Made by a program: the position numbers and the translations under genes
The notes under the pieces: generated by a model
Database searches by the model: none
What the model saw: only the letters and a program-made list of their open reading frames with translations
What the model was told of the DNA's origin: nothing
In this document: positions 33,999 through 42,191 of the stretch, one piece after another
How positions within the stretch are numbered: the stretch's first letter is position 1
Layout: the number at the start of each line of letters is the position of its first letter
From: Anammoximicrobium sp964486845
Lineage (GTDB): Bacteria; Planctomycetota; Planctomycetia; Pirellulales; Pirellulaceae
Length of the DNA stretch: 64,000 nt
Assembly (NCBI GenBank): GCA_964486845.1
Contig: CAZAQY010000009.1
Coordinates: forward strand, 1 to 64,000
Direction of reading: 5' to 3'

Positions 33999-34361
33999 AT
34001 GAGACAACACCGTATCGTCAATCAAGGCGGTGGCCCGAAGATCGAGGGGACCCGGATCACCGTGTATGACGTTTTGGAGTACTTGATCAAAGGACGTTCC
34101 CGGGAATGGGTCGCCTTGACGCTAGGGGTGTCATCCCGCCAAGTCCAGGCGGCGATCGACTACATTCACCAGCACGAAGCCGAAGTTCATGCCGCCTACG
34201 GGCAGATCATGGAACGTATGCGGCAAGGCAATCCCGCCTGGGCCGACGAGAGATTGAGAGAAAACCGCCCCAGGTTCGAGGCGATGTTGGCGAGTTGCCA
34301 GTCCAAAGCGCGGTCAGCCAGCGAGGCGCTACAACATGCCGAAAATCCTGGCGGACGTTAA
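33999..34361 (+). CDS. DUF433 family antitoxin-like DNA-binding protein
   Basis: A 120-residue DUF433 protein. The conserved opening HRIVNQGGGPKIEGTRITVYDVLEYLIKG and the following helix-turn-helix-like VALTLGVSSRQVQAAIDYI are typical of DUF433 (VapB45-like) antitoxins, normally ~75-110 residues. The longer C-terminal tail (GNPAWADERLRENRPRF) may be the toxin-binding segment. It overlaps the downstream toxin-like gene by 26 bp, so the two are translationally linked. Promoter and possible operator lie at 33880-33940. Confidence 0.85.
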   Translation: MRQHRIVNQGGGPKIEGTRITVYDVLEYLIKGRSREWVALTLGVSSRQVQAAIDYIHQHEAEVHAAYGQIMERMRQGNPAWADERLRENRPRFEAMLASCQSKARSASEALQHAENPGGR

Positions 34362-34743
34362 CGTTAGAGGCCACGTGCGACGGCTGATCGCTGTGTGTGA
34401 GTCTCAGCGGTGGGTTGAGTTCTGGCGAGCACTTGAATGCGAAGTGTGCGACTTTGGCGATTTCGACCTCGGTGACGACGTCTCAGACGCCGAGATTTGG
34501 GATGTGTGTCAAGACAATGGCGTCGTCTTGATCACGGCGAATCGAAACGCCGATGATCCAGATTCGCTCGAGAGCACGATCCGCCAGCGCAACTCTCCTG
34601 CTTGTCTCCCCGTTCTAACCCTGGCCGATCCTGATCGAATTCAACATGACCGCCGGTACGCTGAACAAGCTGCCGAACGGTTGCTGGAAATCCTCTTTGA
34701 CCTCGACGCGGTTCGCGGAGCAGGGCGTCTCTATCTGCCTTGA
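34336..34743 (+). CDS. DUF5615-like PIN-fold toxin (RNase) partner
   Basis: A 135-residue PIN-like protein (DUF5615/Mut7-C type). The N-terminal acidic strand KILADVNVRGHVRRL and SDAEIWDVCQDNGVVLITAN supply acidic residues for a metal-dependent RNase site (LADVN Asp; DAEIW Asp/Glu; NRNADDPD). In this family Asp-x-Asn near the start and the VLITxN strand are standard. As partner of the upstream DUF433 antitoxin it would cleave RNA when freed (family-level inference). ATG 34336 lies inside the antitoxin gene, with GAGG 9 nt upstream. Convergent with the CinA-like gene (49 bp gap). Confidence 0.82.
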   Translation: MPKILADVNVRGHVRRLIAVCESQRWVEFWRALECEVCDFGDFDLGDDVSDAEIWDVCQDNGVVLITANRNADDPDSLESTIRQRNSPACLPVLTLADPDRIQHDRRYAEQAAERLLEILFDLDAVRGAGRLYLP

Positions 34744-34792
34744 CGGCCTTGAACGGAAGATGCTCCAACGCCGCTGCCTGCTGTGCGGATCG

Positions 34793-36166
34793 TCACCGCA
34801 GCCGGCGGCGGAGTTGATCCAGCAACTGTGTCGTCAAGTGGCTGCGCCCCGCCTCCCCGCTGCGAAGCCCGAACCGCTGATTCTCCAGCCGGCCGTCCGG
34901 ATGCCGGAATACGACCTCGACGGACGTCGCACCGCGCTCGTCTCGCTGCGCGTCGCCCACGACGATCGCCCATTGCGCGGACGTGGCTGCGGCCAACTCG
35001 GTTGCCAGCAACCTTGCCTTATCGATCGGCGCCGCGGCAACCGACCACTTGTCATCCGGCACGCGCAGCAAGTTGCGCAGCCGCTCGCTGGTCCGGGCAA
35101 CATACGCGCCCAGCAGCAAGCGTTCCGCCCTCTCGACGCCGCCCAGTGCCGCCGCCAGAGCGCCGCCGCTGCCGGCTTCCGCGATCGCGAGTGTCGCGTG
35201 GCGCTGTTCCAGCAGCGTCAGCACGTGCTGCTCCAGGGTGGTCGTTTCGTCGCAGGCATAGATATAGTCGCCCAGACACTCCGTGGTCTTCTGTTTCAAC
35301 TCGTCCAAACGACTTCGATTCTCCGCGTTGTCGTCGGGAAACGAGAAGGTAAAGTCGACCCGTCCGCCTTCGAATTGCGACGACACCAGCACGTCGGGCG
35401 GCAGCGGCGCGTGTTCCTTCATCGTCTGGTCGATCTGGGACTGGCCCGGCCCCACGAAACGGATCGTCAGCGAACTGCCAGGCAATCGCGTGCCGAACCG
35501 GCGGCTGAGGTAGGGCACCAATTCGCCGAGGACCATCGGCTGCAGTTCCCGCGGCGGCCCGGGCAGGGCTACCACGACCTTGTCGTCCAAATCGAACACG
35601 AGTCCGGCCGCCGAGCCGCCGGCGTTCTTCAGATAGGTTCCCCGCGCCGGCACTTGAGACTGACGCCGCAGGTTGGCCCGCAATTGGTCTCGCGGAACCC
35701 CGATCCGCCGTTCCATGTCCCGCAGTATCTCTTCATGCTCCTGCAACGGCACCCCGGTACACTCGGACAACGCCTGGCGGGTCACGTCGTTCTCGGTGGG
35801 GCCCAGGCCACCGGTGACGATCACCAGCGGGACTTTGGCAAAGGCAGAGCGGACCGCCTCCGCAATATCCTCAAAGCCGTCGTCCACACTGATCGAGTAC
35901 ACACAATGCAGCCCCTGCCCCCGCAGCGTCTTGGTCAAGAACTGCGTGTGGCTGTCGGCGTAGGCGCCGACGAGCAGTTCGCGACCGGTGACCACGATCG
36001 CATAATCGACGGCCTTTTCGGGCGCAGGGGCCGGAGGCTCGGCGGCCTGCAGCAATCCGGCCCATAACAACAGCGGCAGGCACCGTCGTAGGACAGGCTT
36101 TCCAGCCTGTCCGGTTGCTGTTCGACAGGTTGGAAAACCTGTCCTGCGTCGCGCGCTTTGTGTCAT
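34793..36166 (-). CDS. CinA-like protein with a signal peptide and altered deamidase site
   Basis: A 457-residue protein. The MoCF/CinA N-domain reads AIVVTGRELLVGAYADSHTQF, TGGLGPTENDVTRQAL and LPGPPRELQPM. It is followed by the KH-like region and a C-terminal CinA amidohydrolase-type domain. Two oddities stand out. First, a hydrophobic leader (CLPLLLWAGLLQAAEP) precedes the domain, so the protein appears exported although CinA/PncC is normally cytosolic. Second, the NMN-deamidase motif E-S-C-T-G-G reads E-A-G-S-G-G (330-335), so the expected catalytic Ser is Ala. Between ATG 36166 and the leader lies a dispersed palindromic repeat (36091-36143) read in frame as TGQAGKPVLRR. No start codon lies between the repeat and the leader. 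The ATG overlaps the stop of the upstream TIM-barrel remnant (ATGA). Confidence 0.78.
   Translation of the reverse strand: MTQSARRRTGFPTCRTATGQAGKPVLRRCLPLLLWAGLLQAAEPPAPAPEKAVDYAIVVTGRELLVGAYADSHTQFLTKTLRGQGLHCVYSISVDDGFEDIAEAVRSAFAKVPLVIVTGGLGPTENDVTRQALSECTGVPLQEHEEILRDMERRIGVPRDQLRANLRRQSQVPARGTYLKNAGGSAAGLVFDLDDKVVVALPGPPRELQPMVLGELVPYLSRRFGTRLPGSSLTIRFVGPGQSQIDQTMKEHAPLPPDVLVSSQFEGGRVDFTFSFPDDNAENRSRLDELKQKTTECLGDYIYACDETTTLEQHVLTLLEQRHATLAIAEAGSGGALAAALGGVERAERLLLGAYVARTSERLRNLLRVPDDKWSVAAAPIDKARLLATELAAATSAQWAIVVGDAQRDERGATSVEVVFRHPDGRLENQRFGLRSGEAGRSHLTTQLLDQLRRRLR
36091..36143. repeat. Paired hairpin repeat (GGACAGGCT-TTCC-AGCCTGTCC type) inside the CinA-like leader
   Basis: Two adjacent small hairpins: GGACAGGCT/AGCCTGTCC with loop TTCC (36091-36112), and GACAGGTT/AACCTGTC with loop GGAA (36124-36143). 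They are diverged inverted copies of one unit separated by 11 bp. In the minus frame they encode FPTCRT and GQAGKPVL. The second string is one I associate with a dispersed planctomycete repeat (memory, not searched). The element lies inside the translated N-terminus of the CinA-like gene, just before its signal-peptide core. Confidence 0.75.
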
Positions 36167-36453
36167 TCGGTCTGCCTCCAACTCTTCCAAACCTTCATCG
36201 ACCGTTCCAGATGTTCCCGGGCGTCGCCCTGGATGCCGTAGCACATCAGTCCGATGGGACCGCGGCAGCCGATCTCGCGCAGCGTGGCCAACAGTTGCCG
36301 GTTGTCGAAGTCCCCGCGGTCCAGCGGCTGGATCAAGCCGTCCGTCCAGGCGTTCGACCCCAACTGCGCCCCGTTGATCGTGACCACGAAGATCTTGGCG
36401 GCATTCTCCCGCAGCACCGGCCGGTAGTCCTTGTCGCCGTCCACCTTGAGCGG
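36163..36453 (-). pseudogene. C-terminal fragment of a sugar-phosphate isomerase/epimerase (TIM barrel)
   Basis: About 96 codons matching the end of a xylose-isomerase-like TIM barrel: YRPVLRENAAKIFVVTINGA, QPLDRGDFDNRQLLATLREIG and GPIGLMCYGIQGDAREHLERSM. Family members are ~270-300 residues, so two thirds are missing. The missing upstream part is replaced at ~36453 by an out-of-frame fragment of a Gfo/Idh gene. The stop overlaps the start of the CinA-like gene. Confidence 0.8.
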
Positions 36454-36971
36454 AAATGATACCAGTTGGAGAACTGGCACTCCGTCTCGTTCAGACTTGG
36501 ATCGCGGGCCACGGTCTGGTAGGCGGCGCGAAGGAACATCGACTGGATCGAGACGATGTTGCCGATCGCCCCGTCATGGATCCGCTGGACCATCTCCGCG
36601 TAAGCGGGGCTGTAGCGGCTTTCGTGGCCGGAGACGACGGAAACGTTTTTCTGCTTGGCCAGTTCGCAGAGGCGTTTCAGCTGCCGGCAGCCGGCCGGGT
36701 CGATCGCGTGCGGCTTTTCCACGAAGACGTGCTTGCCGGCCTTGACCGCTTCCTCCGCGTAGAACGGGTGGTACTTCGACGCACACGCGATCAGCACTCC
36801 GCTGCAGCGTCCGCCGCAGCCCGGCATGCCGATCTTGATCGCTTCGCTCCCCGCCGCGTGGGCGCTGCGCGCCAGCGGCAGCCCCGAAGCCGCGGCCATG
36901 CACACGGCCGAAGTTTTCAGGAATTCACGCCGAGACGCCGTGGAAGACGGCGAACGCTGCGATTGGGTCAT
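36453..36971 (-). pseudogene. N-terminal Gfo/Idh/MocA remnant with TAT signal and internal deletion
   Basis: The remnant starts at ATG 36971 with a twin-arginine signal (TASRREFLKTSAVCMAAASG, cut after SAHA). It continues IKIGMPGCGGRCSG and then jumps to VLIACASKYHPFYAEEAVKA, skipping the ~70 residues of the Rossmann domain expected between these motifs in secreted planctomycete Gfo/Idh proteins (family knowledge). KHVFVEKPHAIDPAG and QFSNWYHF are intact. At ~36453 homology stops and the sequence becomes the TIM-barrel fragment in another frame. Normal length is ~430 residues; ~173 remain. Confidence 0.8.
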
Positions 36972-37135
36972 GGGCAGTCTCCTTGAAGACGGGGCCAGCG
37001 GATGGAGTCGGGAAGTTCGTAATCGTTCGTGTGCTGAAGGCGATTTAGATTGTAGCCGTCCCGATGATCGCCGCAACAAGCCATCCCTGGAGACGACATC
37101 GCGAAAGCGGGCGACAGGTGATGGGCCGTCACCTG

Positions 37136-37402
37136 TCAAAGGTGCCACGGCGCGCGCATGGGCCGGCTCAGCAGAGCGTTGGCCTCGCCGTCCCCGACGA
37201 ACCGTTCCGCGGCCGGATCCCAGCGCAGCTTGCGGCCCAGCCAGCGGGCAATGTTCCCCACGTGCGCCACCGTGGCCGTGCGATGGCCGGTTTCTATACA
37301 GCAGTTCGGCTGCCGGCGACTCCGCAGGCATTGAAACCACTGCCGCGTATGGAGTGGTCCCTTGTGTCCGTAGAAGATCTCCATGTTCGGCGGCGCGTCG
37401 CG
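37136..37402 (-). pseudogene. C-terminal fragment of another Gfo/Idh/MocA oxidoreductase
   Basis: About 88 codons that read like the end of a Gfo/Idh protein: MEIFYGHKGPLHTRQWFQCL, RPNCC-like RQPNCCIETGHRTATVAHVG, NIARWLGRKLRWDPAAERFV and LLSRPMRAPWHL. No start or N-terminal half is present. It cannot be the missing end of the remnant at 36453-36971, because it lies upstream of that gene's start. It therefore derives from a second gene copy. Confidence 0.75.
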
Positions 37403-37436
37403 GCGGATAGATTTCGGCCACCGTTGCGACGTACCT

Positions 37437-37580
37437 TCACTTCCTGCTCCCAGCGGATACCGGCTTGGACTTGATGAACACCACGTCGGCATGCGCGACC
37501 CAGCCCGACCGCAAGTCCACACGGAACCAGTCTTCACCGTTCCTACTCGACCAGGAGAAGCTGGTGCCGCCGCTGCTGCT
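37437..37580 (-). pseudogene. Possible 3' remnant of an unidentified protein
   Basis: In one minus-strand frame a coherent string ends at a stop at 37437-37439: GTSFSWSSRNGEDWFRVDLR then SGWVAHADVVFIKSKPVSAG. It reads like an SH3-like or similar beta domain ending a protein, but I cannot name a family. It lies in the 620-bp gap between the Gfo/Idh TAT remnant and the FtsX permease. Confidence 0.3.
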
Positions 37581-37592
37581 GCTGAAGCTCCT

Positions 37593-40500
37593 TCACTCCT
37601 CGCGAAGCGCCGCCAAAATCGGCGCCTGCAGGGTGGCGCGGACCGAGGCCAGGCTGGACAGGCAGCCGGCGACCAGGACGACAGCCAGCAGCAGCGCCAG
37701 GTCGAGCAGTGGAATCGAGGCGCCGCCGGCGAGCATGTGCGGCAGCGCGGTGACCAGGGCGGCTGCGAAGCCCGTCAGCAGCCCACCGAGGAGCAAGGCG
37801 ACGTTCTCCAACATCACGAGCCCCGCCAGTCGGCGGCGGCGGAAGCCAGAGGCCCGCAGCAGCGCCAGTTCGCCGCGACGCTCGATCACGTTCCGAACCT
37901 GAACCGTGGCCAGCCCGAACGTGCCCAGCAGCAATCCCAAACCGCCCAGGCTCTGGAAGGTGCTCAAGTAAGTGTTCTGGATCGCGAACAGATCCTCCAG
38001 ACGCTGGCCGGTCGACACCGCGTCGAAACCTTGGTCGCCCAGGCGGTCCTCCAACGCTTCTGCGACTTGCTGTGTCTTGCCGGCCGGCGACTTGACCAGG
38101 AAGTAACGGTAACCGCTGGCGTTGGGAAACCGCCGGACGAAATCGGATTCGCCGATCACCAGGCTGCCCTGCAGTACACTGTTGCTCAGCAGACCGACGA
38201 CGCGGAAGCGGACGGTTCCCGCTTCCGGATAAGTCAATTCGAACTCTTCACCGACGCCGCGATACAGGTGCAGGCTGTACACGGCCATGTTCTTGTCGAG
38301 GACCACGGGAATGATCGGTTCCGTCGCATGTGCGGAGGAAGGGACGGGGCGGGAGACCCGTCCTACGGAGGAGAGCAGGCGCCAGGGATTGGCCTTGCCG
38401 GCGGGGGATTCTGATTCCGCGGCGCTGTCGGCCCAAGCGAAGGCTTGGACCGACCGATCGTCGAAGTAGCGGACGAATTGCTCGGTGATGCCGATCACTT
38501 GCGGCCGGGAGGCCTGATACAGGTTCCTGCAGCTGGCATCATCGCCGGCCTGCAGACGCAACGGCAGGACGGTGCCGCCCGTGAGGACGGCCGCCCGATC
38601 CGCCAACAGCCCTTCGCGGCCCTGCGGCGTACTCCAGTCGCCGAACACCGGTTCGGAACTTTCCGCCATCAAGTCGAAGCCGCCGGTTCCGGAAGCCGTC
38701 GGAGCCAGCCGGAAGGAACTCATGGCCACGATCAAAAAGCTGGCCACGGCCATCAAGCCTACGGTCAACGTGCTGCGGCCGGGATGACGCGCGACGTTGC
38801 GGGCGGCCAGCCAGCGCAGGTTCCAGCCGGCTGTCCCGGCCCCGATCCGCCCGCCGGTCTTGAAATAGCGGCGGATGACCACCAGCAGCGCGACCAGGAC
38901 CGAGGTTCCCGAACCGACAAATGCACCTGCCTGAGCGTCGCCGCCCAGTCGCGGCGCCGCGAAGGCCAGTGCCGTCGCCACCACCAGCAGGAGGACCGCC
39001 GTAGCCGGCCCCCAGCGGCCGGCCGCAGCGTACACCGCTTCGTCCGACTCGGCCGCCTGCCCGGCCAGCAGTCGCCGCACGGAGATCGCCTTCGTTCGCC
39101 GCACGCTCCACAGAATCGTCAACGCGCAAATCATCACACCGCTGGCATAGCCGATCACCAGACTCGGCGGCCGGACGAAGAGTCTCAGAAACGGCGCCGA
39201 AATCGCTCCGATCCACCAGGTCCTCAATCCGGTCAGCATCAACCACGCATAGCCGACACCGATGGCGACGCCCAGAATGCCGCCGGCCGCGGCGACGATG
39301 GCGCCCTCGACGGAAAATAGCCGCGTGGCCAGACGGCGCGGGAAGCCGACGGCCAGCAGCGTGCCAACCTCGCGCGCCCGTCGCTCCACGCCCAAGCGAA
39401 ACAGCAGGGCGACCAGCATCAACGCGGCGACGATGATGAAGAAGCTCAGGAACAAGAACAACACGTCGAACGGCGTCGCGCCCTTCGAAGCGTCCAGTCC
39501 GCGCTGCTTGACCGGCAAGAAGTCGAAACCAAACTCGGCGCGGCGCGAATCCAGTTCCGCCAGGAGTTTTTGCTCCAACTGTGTCCGGAACGCCCGCTCC
39601 CGTGCTTCGCCGACAGGCAGATCCGGCGGCGCCGGGACCCGCACCGAAGTCGCCTCGCCAAACCGGCTGCCCCACAGCCGCCTGCCGGCCGCCAGCGAGA
39701 CGAATGCTTTGGGCGTCGTGCGGTGGTTTTCCCAGTACTCATCATCCTGCGGCCGTACGCGGCGATAATCGACGGGAAACGGTGCCTCCCACTTGCTGAT
39801 CGATTCCTGGTCCGTCACACCCTCGACGACCGGTGTCAAATCGGGGTCGTTGGCCGGCGTCGGGCGGATCGTGTACTGTGCCGGGCGGCTCCTCCCATAG
39901 GGGGTATCCGGTTCGGTCAGCGGCACGACCGCTTTCAGCACGAACTCCGCAGTCTCCTCCTCCAGGCGGTCGTGTGTGGTTTCGGGCTTGTAGAAAGTCA
40001 CGCGAATTCGGTCGCCAAGCTGAGCGTTCAGGTCGGCGGCGGCCCAGCTGTTCAAGGCCATCTCGCCGGCTCCGAGCACGATGGGCGTCCGGCCATCGGC
40101 GGCCAACAGCGGTCCCAGCCCCGGCTGTGAATCGACCGCCGTGACCAGCGAGTAGGGGATGATGGGCGAGGCGCCATCGCTGCCGGCTTTTTCGATCGAA
40201 TTAGCCAGGTAGGTCAGCGCGGGCTGAGCGTCATCCCCGTTCCAGGCCTGCATTGCCGCCTGCTCCGCCGGCGGTGAAAAGAGCATGCGATCCGTCGTGA
40301 GGCTGAAGTAATCGAAGACGACCTCGTCACGATCCATATCGACAGACCGAAAGGTGCGGCGCACGCGTTGGAGCGACATGCCGTAGTCGGACAAGTTCGG
40401 CTGCAGGGCGGCGGCCAGGGCGGATTCCGCGTCCGGATTCGGCGGCGAGTGCGGCGAGCGGCCTGCGACCAGGATCGCATTCACGCGGCTTTCCTGTCCC

Positions 40501-41174
40501 AGCGCCGCCTGCAATGTCTCGCCGGCCACATAGGCGTTTCGCGGCGTCGTCTGACTGGCACTCAGGCTGAATCTCCCCAGGCTCTCGGCGGGGATGATCT
40601 CGATCACGCGCAGGCCCGCAATCGTGCGAATCCGATCTGACCTGCGGCCCAGGGGGCTCTCGGCCGGCACCTGGTTGGCCTTGGGCAGCCGCAGCAAGAC
40701 CTCGTCACCCACGCCCGCATGTAATTCCTCGGCCAGCGGTGCGTTCAACACGATCTCGTCGCGTCCTGGCGTCCGCGCGGGCCGGTACTTGACGTCGCCC
40801 AACTCCCAGAACTCCGCGCCGCATCCGACAATCATCACCTGTGCCGCCCGCCCGGATCGGCCGGTTCCCCGCGTTTCTACCGTCCCGCGGGGAAACAGAA
40901 TCACCTCAGTGGCATCGGAGAAATGCCGGCGGAAATCGGGCGCCGCCTTGAGCCTCGCGGACAAGCCGGATGCGAAAAACCGGTCGGTTACCAGCACATT
41001 GTCGATCCGTCCCAGCCGATCCAACGTCAGCCGCCGCAGACTGCCGCGGACCGAATCGCCCACCAGCAGCGCGCCTGTCAGCACCGCCGTCGCCGCCGCT
41101 ACGCCCAGCGCCACGGCCACGTTGATCCGCCAGTGATGAAGGAGGCTGCGAAGAATGAACCGCCAAGTCGACAT
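37593..41174 (-). CDS. FtsX-type ABC transporter permease (large)
   Basis: A 1,193-residue membrane protein. TM1 is at residues ~15-40 (INVAVALGVAAATAVLTGALLVG). A very large extracytoplasmic MacB-like core runs to ~570. An FtsX block of TM helices follows (FLFLSFFIIVAALMLVALLF; three helices by ~700) with further TMs to ~770. A second periplasmic loop and a C-terminal FtsX block come last (LGLLLGTFGLATVQVRNVIERRGELALLRASGF). Such permeases pair with an ATPase to export lipoproteins or drive mechanotransmission. No ABC ATPase gene lies next to it, so the partner is elsewhere. A dispersed repeat (38341-38369) is inserted in frame in the second loop, adding a VGRVSRPVPS string just before the conserved PVVLDKNMAVYSLHLY. 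ATG 41174 has a weak RBS. Confidence 0.87.
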   Translation of the reverse strand: MSTWRFILRSLLHHWRINVAVALGVAAATAVLTGALLVGDSVRGSLRRLTLDRLGRIDNVLVTDRFFASGLSARLKAAPDFRRHFSDATEVILFPRGTVETRGTGRSGRAAQVMIVGCGAEFWELGDVKYRPARTPGRDEIVLNAPLAEELHAGVGDEVLLRLPKANQVPAESPLGRRSDRIRTIAGLRVIEIIPAESLGRFSLSASQTTPRNAYVAGETLQAALGQESRVNAILVAGRSPHSPPNPDAESALAAALQPNLSDYGMSLQRVRRTFRSVDMDRDEVVFDYFSLTTDRMLFSPPAEQAAMQAWNGDDAQPALTYLANSIEKAGSDGASPIIPYSLVTAVDSQPGLGPLLAADGRTPIVLGAGEMALNSWAAADLNAQLGDRIRVTFYKPETTHDRLEEETAEFVLKAVVPLTEPDTPYGRSRPAQYTIRPTPANDPDLTPVVEGVTDQESISKWEAPFPVDYRRVRPQDDEYWENHRTTPKAFVSLAAGRRLWGSRFGEATSVRVPAPPDLPVGEARERAFRTQLEQKLLAELDSRRAEFGFDFLPVKQRGLDASKGATPFDVLFLFLSFFIIVAALMLVALLFRLGVERRAREVGTLLAVGFPRRLATRLFSVEGAIVAAAGGILGVAIGVGYAWLMLTGLRTWWIGAISAPFLRLFVRPPSLVIGYASGVMICALTILWSVRRTKAISVRRLLAGQAAESDEAVYAAAGRWGPATAVLLLVVATALAFAAPRLGGDAQAGAFVGSGTSVLVALLVVIRRYFKTGGRIGAGTAGWNLRWLAARNVARHPGRSTLTVGLMAVASFLIVAMSSFRLAPTASGTGGFDLMAESSEPVFGDWSTPQGREGLLADRAAVLTGGTVLPLRLQAGDDASCRNLYQASRPQVIGITEQFVRYFDDRSVQAFAWADSAAESESPAGKANPWRLLSSVGRVSRPVPSSAHATEPIIPVVLDKNMAVYSLHLYRGVGEEFELTYPEAGTVRFRVVGLLSNSVLQGSLVIGESDFVRRFPNASGYRYFLVKSPAGKTQQVAEALEDRLGDQGFDAVSTGQRLEDLFAIQNTYLSTFQSLGGLGLLLGTFGLATVQVRNVIERRGELALLRASGFRRRRLAGLVMLENVALLLGGLLTGFAAALVTALPHMLAGGASIPLLDLALLLAVVLVAGCLSSLASVRATLQAPILAALREE
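38341..38369. repeat. Dispersed GGGACGGGGCGGGAGACCCGTCC-type repeat inside a coding region
   Basis: A palindrome-bearing unit (GACGGG...CCCGTC) read in frame as VGRVSRPVPS within the FtsX permease. I recognise this peptide as typical of a planctomycete dispersed repeat (memory). The frame is preserved, so the insertion appears tolerated in an extracytoplasmic loop. Confidence 0.55.
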
Positions 41175-41403
41175 GGTTCGCTTTCCGTGCTTCTTCGTGT
41201 TGACTCACAGCTTGACTGCCGGGCGCTCCAGTGTACGAGATCTTCCCAGACCGCTTCGTCCGTCACAGAGTATTGAGGAAAACTCGTATCAGATCAACTG
41301 AGCAACGCATCCCGCTGCACTTTTCCGGACACGGCCCGCAGTGTAGAATACACTCGCGCAACGCACAGAACTCGCGTCCTTGGCTCATTGATCGGGCTCG
41401 CTC

Positions 41404-42159
41404 ATGGCTGCCGACATGGTTTCGCACGACATCCCGCAGGAACGGCTGCTGGAACTTCGTCCGTGCGTTGATCACCTGGTGACGGAAGATGATACTCCCG
41501 TGGACAGCATCTTTTCAGAAAAGCAGCAGCGGCTGCTGACCGAGCCGCTTTTCAGTTCGTGGGCCGCGGAGGGTGAGAAGCGGACCTTTGTGGCTCTGGC
41601 CAATGTCGGACTGTTCTACTCGGTGCGTCAACCACCCTTCGTGCCCGACGTGTTGCTCAGTCTTGACGTCGAGTTGCCGCCGGACGTACACCCCAAGCCG
41701 TTCCGTTCGTATTTCCTGTGGGAATACGGGAAGCCGCCGGATGTCGTGATCGAAGTTGTTTCCAATCGCGAGGGCGGCGAGGATGCGGACAAGTTGGCCG
41801 GATACGCCCGAATCGGCGTCAAGTACTATGTGATTTTCGATCCCGACTGCCTCTTGAGCGATCAACTGCTGCGGCCCTTCCGTCTGGAGGCGGGGGGATA
41901 TCGCGACATGGCAGGCCCGATTTGGCTGCCTTGCGCAGGTCTCGGCCTGCAACTGTGGCAGGGGCGTTTTGAAGACGTCGACGACACTTGGCTTCGCTGG
42001 GTGGACAAACAGGGCCGGCCGATTCCGACGGGGGCAGAGCGTGCGGAACGCGAGCAAGCCCGTGCTGTACGCGAACAAGCCCGTGCTGTACGCGAACAAG
42101 CCCGTGCGGAACGCCTCATGGAACAACTGAGGCGATTGGGTGCGGAGCCGGAAGTCTGA
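41404..42159 (+). CDS. Uma2 family (DUF820) protein with repeat-built coiled-coil tail
   Basis: A 251-residue protein. The Uma2 core spans residues ~35-195: FVPDVLLSLDVELPPD, LWEYGKPPDVVIEVVSNREG (PD and E of the nuclease core) and KLAGYARIGVKYYVIFDPDC (Lys/Tyr element). The last ~40 residues form a charged helix made of a 7-residue unit AREQARAV, encoded by near-identical 21-bp repeats (42040-42117). Such C-terminal coiled coils are common in the longer Uma2 subclass and vary in repeat number. Function unknown; nuclease by fold. The shorter relative is at 1291. Confidence 0.85.
   Translation: MAADMVSHDIPQERLLELRPCVDHLVTEDDTPVDSIFSEKQQRLLTEPLFSSWAAEGEKRTFVALANVGLFYSVRQPPFVPDVLLSLDVELPPDVHPKPFRSYFLWEYGKPPDVVIEVVSNREGGEDADKLAGYARIGVKYYVIFDPDCLLSDQLLRPFRLEAGGYRDMAGPIWLPCAGLGLQLWQGRFEDVDDTWLRWVDKQGRPIPTGAERAEREQARAVREQARAVREQARAERLMEQLRRLGAEPEV
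42040..42117 (+). repeat. 21-bp coding tandem repeat
   Basis: Two identical 21-bp units CGTGCTGTACGCGAACAAGC+C (42061-42081, 42082-42102) flanked by two diverged units (42040-42060, 42103-42117). Each encodes R-A-V-R-E-Q-A, adding heptads to the coiled coil of the Uma2 protein. Copy number is likely variable by slippage or recombination. Confidence 0.9.
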
Positions 42160-42191
42160 CAAGGCTGCCGCGACTTGCCGCACCACGCGTC

